A stretch of DNA of 64,000 nt from Conoideocrella luteorostrata. Taxonomy: Eukaryota; Ascomycota; Sordariomycetes; Hypocreales; Clavicipitaceae. A program made the translations under genes and the position numbers. This document shows, piece by piece, positions 57,288-64,000 of this stretch. Where the stretch lies: NCBI GenBank assembly GCA_032433595.1, contig JASWJB010000126.1, forward strand, positions 47,299-111,298, read 5' to 3'. Every line of letters begins with the position of its first letter. Position 1 is the first letter of the stretch. Below the pieces are notes generated by a model. That model did not search any database. It saw only the letters and a list, made by a program, of their open reading frames with translations, and was not told where the DNA came from.

Positions 57288-58595
57288 ATGAAGATTATGA
57301 GTTTTCATCATGAGCGCCTCGCTGAACATAAAGCTCAACCCAAAATGTCAACCACATTGCTACCGTTTCTGTACCAAACAAAAACGCTGCGGAGGGCCGT
57401 TCGCTACCAAAATGTAGTTCAATTCGTTCGATTTGCACACTCCCCTGCACGGGGGAGGTCTCGAAAGCAGGACAACTCGATTCCCTTTGAATGGGATCAT
57501 GACACTCCGTACGAAGAAGATATGGGCGACGGAGCTCCGGAAAAGCAATCAACAATTACTCCTTCAGAGGCGGAGGTTTTCAAGGGAATTTTTGATGAAA
57601 TTGCCCAAGGGCGTATGCCGTCAGCCAAAAAGCGTCCCATGGCATCTGAAGGCACGCCTCAAACGCCGGCTGAGTCCTCATCTTCTGACGACCAGAAACC
57701 GGGTATGGCCAGGTCAATTGTTGAGCAGGCGCGGGTCATGGAATTTCGAGATAAGATTCTGCGCCGGTATCCATCGTCATTACGAAATGCCGCCCAGGTA
57801 GCCTTGGGTCTCTATGAGCTGGAGCCGAACAACAAGGCAGCAAGTCAGATGATGGAACTAGATGAGGCGGATCAATCGAAGTGGGAAGAACGGGCCAAGT
57901 ACGAGCGAGCGAGGTTAGAGGAGCGCGAGAGAGTGGATGCCTTAATGAAAGCTTGTCAGAGTGACGCTCAGCTGTGGCAGGTGATGGAGGAGCAGGTCTT
58001 TTCACTGCCGGCGAAGCTAGGCATTGTGCAGAGCAAAAGCAAAACGACAAAGGGTACGAGGGGCAAAGGTCGGAAGCGCGCATCTGCTGCGGAACCCGAA
58101 CTCGAATTGCAGCAAACAGCCGACGAGGAGAAACGTGTCATGGACATTCACGGTCCCCTCTATCCACACTTCATCAACACAGGTCTCGCCCTCTTTGACA
58201 CCGCATTCGCCCGGCCATCAGATTATGCATTTCAAATCTTGCCTCGAATTAAAGAACTCGGCCTTCCGTCCTATGTGCTTGGGGTATCGAGCTCATTTTA
58301 CGCTCGCCTGGCCCGCATCCACTGGAACCGCTTCGGAGACGCCACGTCCGCCCTTAACGTTCTACAAGAGATGAATTCTGCTGGACTATACGCCGACGAA
58401 GATGTTCAGGAACTGTTACTTACGATGCGCGACCATCTGCATGGGTGTACGTGGGGTGCGCAAGGCCCGTTTGTGATGGGCATGATGGAGTCGCCGCCTT
58501 ATGATGGCACGTTGACGCAAAGGCTAGAGGAAATGGAAAAGTATGTCATTCAGTCGATGAACGAGAGGACCGCAGAGACGGAGTCGTTGGCATAA
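57288..58595 (+). CDS. Mtf2-like mitochondrial protein
   Basis: A single exon of 435 aa from ATG 57288; ATG 57345 (MSTTLLPFLYQTKTLRRAVR) is a likelier start, since it gives a typical basic mitochondrial presequence and 416 aa. The middle has VFKGIFDEIAQ and a disordered Ser/Pro stretch. From about residue 140 (ARVMEFRDKILRRYPSSLRN) to the end it matches the Mtf2-like C-terminal domain, with LYPHFINTGLALFDTAF, FAPPSDYAFQ-type SDYAFQILPRIKELG, LGVSSSFYARLARIHW and LNVLQEMNSAGLYADED. Yeast Mtf2/Nam1 assists expression of mitochondrial mRNAs. A Lys/Arg-rich linker (GTRGKGRKR) sits near residue 265. Confidence 0.85.
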   Translation: MKIMSFHHERLAEHKAQPKMSTTLLPFLYQTKTLRRAVRYQNVVQFVRFAHSPARGRSRKQDNSIPFEWDHDTPYEEDMGDGAPEKQSTITPSEAEVFKGIFDEIAQGRMPSAKKRPMASEGTPQTPAESSSSDDQKPGMARSIVEQARVMEFRDKILRRYPSSLRNAAQVALGLYELEPNNKAASQMMELDEADQSKWEERAKYERARLEERERVDALMKACQSDAQLWQVMEEQVFSLPAKLGIVQSKSKTTKGTRGKGRKRASAAEPELELQQTADEEKRVMDIHGPLYPHFINTGLALFDTAFARPSDYAFQILPRIKELGLPSYVLGVSSSFYARLARIHWNRFGDATSALNVLQEMNSAGLYADEDVQELLLTMRDHLHGCTWGAQGPFVMGMMESPPYDGTLTQRLEEMEKYVIQSMNERTAETESLA

Positions 58596-58697
58596 GACAG
58601 AGCTGTCCCGTGAAATATTGTACTATATCTGTATTTGTGTTTATGTATCCTACTATCTTACTACAAACTTAGAGTAATGAGCTGAGAATCATTTGCC

Positions 58698-59594
58698 TCA
58701 TAAATTCAGCGCCTTCAATACCTCCTCCGTTGTCCTCACCTCTGCAAACCCCCTCAAACTCTCAACATGCACCGCGTGAACAACAGCCGCATCCACCCCA
58801 GCTATACCAAACGTTCTTGTTGCGTCCCCAATCAGCACAATCCTAGGCATGTCAACCAGATATCCATCTTCTGCTGTTTCCCCCTCCAATGGCTGAGCAT
58901 CTTCCTCTGTCACATACATGCCCTTCCCGTCAGTCCACAACGCCGCATCAGGCGCATCCGCGATGTTCCCCTTTCCACCCCATTTCCCCACAAGAGCCAA
59001 ATTGTGCGCCATCCTCACAGCCGTACTTACCGTGCCGTCTGTCGATAAACCAGCTATGAGAAGCGTCTTAATAGCCCTCTTGTTGAGGAGGTGTTCTAGA
59101 GGAGTATTGATGAACGGGCTGTGTCCATGTTTTGTCATAATAATTTCATCGGTAGGCTTGCGCAATTGCCCTGCGCGCGCTTCTGCCGCTTCTGCCGTTT
59201 GAGGCGGGGGCGGGGGCGGTTCGTCGAATGTGTGCACTAGTTTGAGCTCGCCATCACGAATTAACCGCGGGGCGGCGAATTCTAAGAAGTCTATTCCGCG
59301 CTTTTGTTCGCCGTTTATACCGTAGGACCCAACGTGGGAGGGGTGCATGGGGTTATCCGTCCAGACGGACTTGTGTTGTACGTGGATAACACATGGGCGC
59401 TGGCCTTCGGGCTGGATGTCAATTAGGCTTCGGAACTGGGAGAGAATGGAGGTAATATTGGATTCGTAGTCCGGGTTGGAGGGGGTCCCGAAGGATGGAT
59501 TGCGATAGCCAAGCTGGTTGTCGACGAGGAGGAGGGCAGTAGTGTTTGAAGTGGGGATGGGGCGGATGGCACCGCAGGGACTATGTTTCGACAT
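58698..59594 (-). CDS. Isochorismatase-fold protein lacking the catalytic Cys
   Basis: A single exon of 298 aa from ATG 59594. The cysteine-hydrolase fold is clear: TTALLLVDNQLGY with D25, VIHVQHKSVW, IIMTKHGHSPFINT with K155, and AGLSTDGTVSTAVRMAHNLA. In this superfamily the last motif normally reads GxxTDHCVxxTxxxA, where Cys is the nucleophile; here H and C are replaced by G187 and T188. Asp and Lys of the triad remain. The protein therefore probably has no hydrolase activity of the usual kind. Two insertions, a proline run (PPPPPP near 126-131) and an acidic loop (TEEDAQPLEGETAED), enlarge it over the usual about 200 aa. It is head-to-head with the gene at 59983. Confidence 0.85.
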   Translation of the reverse strand: MSKHSPCGAIRPIPTSNTTALLLVDNQLGYRNPSFGTPSNPDYESNITSILSQFRSLIDIQPEGQRPCVIHVQHKSVWTDNPMHPSHVGSYGINGEQKRGIDFLEFAAPRLIRDGELKLVHTFDEPPPPPPQTAEAAEARAGQLRKPTDEIIMTKHGHSPFINTPLEHLLNKRAIKTLLIAGLSTDGTVSTAVRMAHNLALVGKWGGKGNIADAPDAALWTDGKGMYVTEEDAQPLEGETAEDGYLVDMPRIVLIGDATRTFGIAGVDAAVVHAVHVESLRGFAEVRTTEEVLKALNL

Positions 59595-59982
59595 TGCAGG
59601 TGAGTCCTAGCTAGGTTGTCGTGCTCAGTGAGGAGTTGTTGAAGATAAGAAGGTGAGTTTCTGCGTTCAGGAACGAAGCACCAATTGTATAGGCGATATT
59701 TAAAGTGCTGACGGGATCATCATGCCCGGTCGAGATAGTAGCTGGAGCCAATCCATTGAGCTGATTTGAATGACCAGAGTGGGCCCTCCATCTAGTTACT
59801 CCGTACAATTCAATACAATACATACAATCAACATTCACGAGCTGCTCACCCAAGAGTCTGTCAATCGACGAGACCACGCCTCGGCGCAAAACCAATTTCA
59901 CGGCGCAGAGGTACCTACTCGGCGGCCTTAATACAAAACTCACATATCGACTTGATAGCGCGCCGGCAGCATCGTCATCCCC
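59595..59982. other. Divergent intergenic region
   Basis: About 390 bases between the isochorismatase-fold gene and the 262-aa gene; it holds both promoters and a TACTCCGTAC motif at 59797-59806. Confidence 0.55.
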
Positions 59983-60771
59983 ATGGACCGCATGGCCTTC
60001 ATCCCCGGCAATGAAGCCAAAGACAAAATCTTCAACGCCGCCGGCCATATTGTCTTTCAGCGCTCCACGGCCATAGCCTACGCCAACGAATTTCTCTCCA
60101 AAGCGCCCGTTCCCATAGCTGCTACGGCGGGCACTTACCAAGCCATGATGGCCTGCCTGTCCGACGGGGACCAAGTAGACATATACTATGGCCTGTGCGA
60201 CCCAGACGCCTCCAAAGGCCACGAGATATTCCCCTCTGGAGAGGCAGTCGGCCACACATGGGCCACGTTGAAAACCGCAGACGGCCGAGAAACTCATCTC
60301 TGGGAAGTCGGACGAGCGACGCCTTCGGTAGGAGAAGCCCACGCGGCGAGGGCATTCAATGCCTACCGTGACGCGATGGCTCGCTTCAAGGGCATTGCTT
60401 CGCCGGAACCCGTGCCTTTGGAAGCAGATAAGGCGCATATACCATGCGAGTTTAATGGCAAACCCGTCATTTCTCACGCATTGTCCCCAGCAAACTTGTA
60501 CTATGCGTCGAGCAGGATGTGGTATTTCGTGGATCTATTGCCCGCGGGCGATGATATGACGAGGCCGCTGCATCTGTCGCGGCCGATGACGGCGTTTGAT
60601 GCGTTGATTTTGTCGGCGCTCGTGACGTTGGCGAACGGCGCACGGCCGTTGGTGTTTGGAGTTGCGAATACGATGGATACGTTGGATCGCATGCCTGGCG
60701 GATATGTGAGGGCGACCTACGAGGCAGATGAGACATTGAAGAGACCGGCAGAGCCGCTGGTTGTGCTCTAA
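59983..60771 (+). CDS. Uncharacterised 262-aa protein
   Basis: A single exon with good codon use and no introns. Landmarks are FIPGNEAKDKIFNAAGHIVF, TYQAMMACLSDGDQVDIYYG, GHTWATLKTADGRETHLWEV, NLYYASSRMWYFVDLLPAGD and FDALILSALVTLANGARPLV. It has no signal peptide; the last named block is moderately hydrophobic but too short of charge-free length for a sure membrane helix. I do not recognise the family. A shared promoter with the isochorismatase-fold gene could mean co-regulation, but this is inference. ATG 59992 (MAFIPGNEAK) is an alternative start. Confidence 0.7.
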   Translation: MDRMAFIPGNEAKDKIFNAAGHIVFQRSTAIAYANEFLSKAPVPIAATAGTYQAMMACLSDGDQVDIYYGLCDPDASKGHEIFPSGEAVGHTWATLKTADGRETHLWEVGRATPSVGEAHAARAFNAYRDAMARFKGIASPEPVPLEADKAHIPCEFNGKPVISHALSPANLYYASSRMWYFVDLLPAGDDMTRPLHLSRPMTAFDALILSALVTLANGARPLVFGVANTMDTLDRMPGGYVRATYEADETLKRPAEPLVVL

Positions 60772-61200
60772 GCATAAATAACTTATTTCACTCTTGCTCA
60801 TATCAAATTGCTTCGCAAAACACCTTAGCGGGCATGCAAGCACGTCCGTCGTTTTACTCGCGTTGCTTACCTTGCGTCAGCTCCTCCAATACTCCATACG
60901 GGGTGTACATCTACAAGCCATCATGCAGATGAATGACTCCGTCGTTATACACGTCGTATTCCTAATCCAGCCAAGTCACAACCTAGCTTGTTCCGAGGAG
61001 CGAGGCCGGAACTGCCAAACAAACAAACAAGCAGGAAATCTCTTCAAATTGCGGCTGAAGTGCAATCTGTCTCTCTAGTAATATCCTTTAATTTCCGCTT
61101 CACAGATCGTCAACCACCCGGTGCTGTACCTGCATTCACGCACGCCTGACTCTTGCTTCATTTGCATGGCATGCACACCGTTTGTTTGCCCGCAGCGTTA

Positions 61201-62118
61201 TACGGAGTATACGAAGTACCTTTTCGGGCGTTGGCAATTCACCGAGCTGTACGGAGTACGCGGAGTACACCGTGCGGATGTCACGATTCCGACTGCGAGC
61301 TTGTATCGTGGCGCTATCATTTCGCTTAATTCCGCACCTTGGCGAGAGGCAATCCGCAGGGCTGACTTGCTGTGGAGCTACCATACCAGTAGAGCTTGAG
61401 TGGGTGCGTGGTTCGAGTACAGGATAACGATGCCAGAAATGCAGCCCATGTGCCATGTTGCTAGCTTTAGAGGCGTCTGGGTTGATTCTATCATTCAATA
61501 TTGTCGGGCACCATCGCCAGTGGGTCAAGTTGGCTTTACACTCTTATTGCGCCTGTTTTTGACTGAACGGAGGGGCGCCGCTAGGCCTTCACATGACGAT
61601 ACAATGGCGGATCTCGCTTGGGCTGCGATGCTGTTTTGCCAATACCAATCCAATTACGGAGTACACGTGGTCGGTAGGCAGACGCAGCCCAAATCGTCAT
61701 ATTCCCTGAATAAGCCAATCCTCACCACATACGGAGTAGTAACGCGATGAAATACAACACATCATATAATTACGGAGTACGGAGTACGAAATACACCGTT
61801 TGCTAATAAGCAGCCTTCTTCTCAACGTCATGGCAGATTTGCGCCCTTATTTCCAGCGCATGAACTGTCATCCCGTCACTGAACATCTATTTTCGTCACC
61901 TCGTCTCGTGGAGCCCCATCCTCATCCCAGTCCTATCAGCCGCCAAATTGAAGTTATTGGCCAGCCACGAAAGTCACAGCTGCTGGCTCCAGAGAAGTTT
62001 AATATTTGACTCCACCCGCCTGAACAGCTTAGCTGCCGGACTACCAGGGTTCCGGCTATGAGCTGAACTAACTAATGAGTACTCCGTACCCCGTGCTGCA
62101 TTGCACTGCACGGAGTAC
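61201..62118. repeat. Cluster of TACGGAGTA palindromic half-sites
   Basis: Copies are read at 61201-61209, 61250-61259 (followed by GCGGAGTACAC), 61655-61664, 61730-61738, 61771-61787 (two overlapping), 62079-62089 (inverse orientation) and 62109-62118 (CACGGAGTAC). TACTCCGTA is the exact reverse complement of TACGGAGTA, so orientation alternates freely. Confidence 0.75.
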
Positions 62119-62631
62119 ATACATACTAGTACAAAGCAGCAGTGCAGTTGTGGCTCTCGACACACACCCACCATCAAAACGCCCCAGGCTGCTTTCACGC
62201 ATACCGGCTCCCAAACTTCGCAGGAGTCTATTGCTACAGATAGCGGTAGCTGGGGCACTAAAATGCCTTGACCCTGGGAATGCCAGCAAATGGCAGTCCG
62301 GCATTTGCGCTGAGGCTTTTGGCGCGCTAAGCCCACTTTCCTGTATTCCGTATGTACATTGACGATGAGGTTCGGCATGAAGAGTCAGTCATCCAACCCT
62401 GAGGGCTGGAACTGAACGGCGTTTCGTACGGGGTATAGCCATGGAAGCTAGTGTTTCTGGGAGGTGACGAGGCATGTCTGGGTCATGCCTGGTGGTGTTT
62501 GCTGGGCTTGTAAGTTGTTGCTGGGTGGCCCCTTCCTCACGTCTTGTTCTCTTATAAGCCACCATCTTCCTCCGGCTATCTCTCTCTGACTGTCTCTGAT
62601 CCTCTGTGCCCGGATTCAAACCACCATTTCT

Positions 62632-62655
62632 CATTCATTCATTCATTCATTCATT
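62632..62655 (+). repeat. CATT x6 microsatellite
   Basis: Six uninterrupted CATT units, about 50 bases before the PLAC8 start codon, so probably in the 5' untranslated leader. Confidence 0.85.
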
Positions 62656-62707
62656 AGCCTTGCTATTTCTTATTTTCAGTGATACCCAGATCCCCAAGAC
62701 ACCAACA

Positions 62708-63391
62708 ATGGCTGCACCACAAGAACAAATCGCCCCCGTCACTACCCAGCCGGGCGCGACTCCTGCTCCCGTGGCAACCACCACCGCTCAGCCCGCGCAC
62801 AACAAGAACTCCCCCATTGACCAGAAAGACCTCGACGACTGGAAGCTCCGCTTCAACGACGTGCTCAAACGCCCTGGCGAGGTTGTCAACTCCAAGTCCG
62901 CAGAGGGCTCTCAGTCTTGGTTCTCCGGATTCTTCGACTGCTTCAACCCCATCGACACCTGCCTGATAACCTACTGCCTCCCGTGCATTACGTTTGGCAA
63001 GACGCATCATCGCATCAGAAAGAATGGTGACCTCCAAGGATACGAGCCCATTAATACTTCCGTACGTTTCAAACCATGTTTCTCTCTTTTCTCTCTCTCT
63101 CTAAAATTGTGCCATTCGCTAATTATGTAGTGCCTCCTCTTCTGCGGTGCTGGATGCTTTGGTCTTCACTGGATTCCTCTGTCTATGCAGCGCATGAACA
63201 TCCGCGAAAAGTACAACCTCCAGGGCTCGTGCCTCGAAGATGTCGTCTTGTCGTGCTGCTGCCACTGCTGCACCATGATCCAGTCGGATAAGGAGGCAGA
63301 GCATCGGGAGGAGTTGCTCCGAAATGGAGGCGTGCAGCAGCAGTATCAGTCCAATACGAATGAGATGCAGTATCCCCCCAAGACAGGTTAA
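62708..63391 (+). CDS. PLAC8 family protein
   Basis: Two exons, 62708-63061 and 63131-63391, give 204 aa. The intron has donor GTACGT and branch CTAAT, phase 0. Residues 1-75 are a disordered Pro/Ala/Thr-rich head. The PLAC8 domain runs from about 76 (SWFSGFFDCFNPIDTCLITY) through CLPCITFGKTHHRI, CLLFCGAGCFGLHWIPLSMQ and MNIREKYNLQGSCLEDVVLS to CCCHCCTMIQSDKEAEHRE. The Cys-rich motifs CCLPC-like and CCCHCCTMIQ are family marks; the two hydrophobic stretches around them probably insert in a membrane. Plant and fungal relatives affect cell size and metal (cadmium, zinc, calcium) handling. The tail is Gln-rich. Confidence 0.92.
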
Positions 63392-64000
63392 GCTGCCTAG
63401 GTTTGGGTTCTCATGAGACGGATGTGGAATGATGACGCTGTGGAAGTGATATTGTGAATGGTTGCTTAAATATGAGACTTGGTTTAGTTCTTGATACGAT
63501 ACCATTATAACCTAATTCGTTTGTGTAGAAATATAACGCATTTCTTAGGATGTTCAGTAGGGCGTGGGTGCTTATCGTGCTATGTATTATGGATTGTGAA
63601 CGTCCGACAAAGCTACGACCAGTTAACAGAACGGTTGTTTAAATTTTGTCAGAAATTATGGTCATGCGCAATGAACCACTTCGCGCTGGCGCGACGACAG
63701 GCGCACTTGGGAAAGCTTCATATGCTCAATTAACGCACGGCGGGGAATGTGTGGGCTCTCTACCCTAGGCCGAATCCAAATTTACATATCGACCGCGCTC
63801 TTTAGTTCAAACAGCTTTTGTTTTAGTAAAAACAAAATTAATTCTGCCATAAAAGTAGGTCACAGCATGTTTCCCTGTTGTTTCAATTCTAGTACTCCTG
63901 TGCTGTTGTGTATCTTGGAAGTGGTTCGCGCGACGCAGCGTCTCATACATGTGACTAATTGCGTGTGATATCGCACTTTTCAGAACTTTAGAGTATTTAC
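63392..64000. other. Intergenic, no gene seen
   Basis: 3' flank of the PLAC8 gene and AT-rich sequence. Small ORFs have no recognisable features. Confidence 0.5.

Larger units (their letters stand above)
60772..62707. other. Intergenic rich in TACGGAGTA motifs, upstream of the PLAC8 gene
   Basis: No gene is supported. From 61201 to 62118 the TACGGAGTA/TACTCCGTA motif recurs about nine times. A CATT tandem repeat lies in the 5' leader of the PLAC8 gene. Confidence 0.55.

Overview
The window reads as nuclear DNA of a filamentous ascomycete, most likely a sordariomycete of the order Hypocreales. Coding regions are broken by short introns (about 49-70 nt) with GTRNGT-type donors and CTAAY-like branch sites. 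The recognisable families are fungal ones: a WOPR (Gti1/Pac2/Ryp1) regulator, an HsbA-type cell-wall protein, a GRAM-PH-GRAM sterol glucosyltransferase (ATG26), an Mtf2-like mitochondrial factor, a SAT4/rhodopsin-type membrane protein and an NB-ARC/TPR protein. A heat-labile-enterotoxin A-chain-like gene points to an animal-associated fungus (insect or nematode), but that is inference.

Positions 1 to about 42,000 look like an accessory region. Genes are sparse and mixed with relics. In order: an alpha/beta hydrolase (718-1634), a WOPR regulator (2902-3888), a secreted HsbA protein (6847-7707), an SDR relic (9346-9618), complex I subunit NDUFA13/GRIM-19 (10434-11238), a dienelactone-hydrolase-like gene (11854-12797), an FAD-monooxygenase relic (13934-14924), a SAT4-like membrane protein (15983-17377), a Ty3/gypsy integrase scrap (17976-18188), a two-TM membrane protein (18699-19790), a nine-exon NLR (20536-23851), a frameshifted tail-anchored protein (24782-26452), a small orphan ORF (28594-28821), an AsaB/CmcJ-family oxygenase (29295-30333), the enterotoxin-like gene (34418-36673) and an NRPS-like reductase relic (about 38430-39430).

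From about 42,000 to 63,400 the window is dense and conserved: an uncharacterised 254-aa protein, ATG26, a BtrH/C39-like papain-fold protein, GNA1 (glucosamine-6-phosphate N-acetyltransferase), a short bacterial-type mannose-6-phosphate isomerase, the WD40 protein CMR1, an Mtf2-like protein, an isochorismatase-fold protein that lacks the catalytic Cys, an uncharacterised 262-aa protein and a PLAC8 protein. GNA1 and the isomerase both feed sugar-nucleotide supply for wall and glycan synthesis. The others do not form an evident pathway.

The candidates for something unusual are four. The NLR lies between two membrane-protein genes. The enterotoxin-like ORF has QxE in place of the usual ExE catalytic motif and sits behind a duplicated LTR-like sequence. 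The isochorismatase-fold protein looks like a pseudoenzyme. A short palindromic motif built on TACGGAGTA recurs in intergenic DNA and is clustered upstream of the PLAC8 gene. Exon coordinates were worked out by hand from splice signals and frame continuity, with no searches or transcript data.
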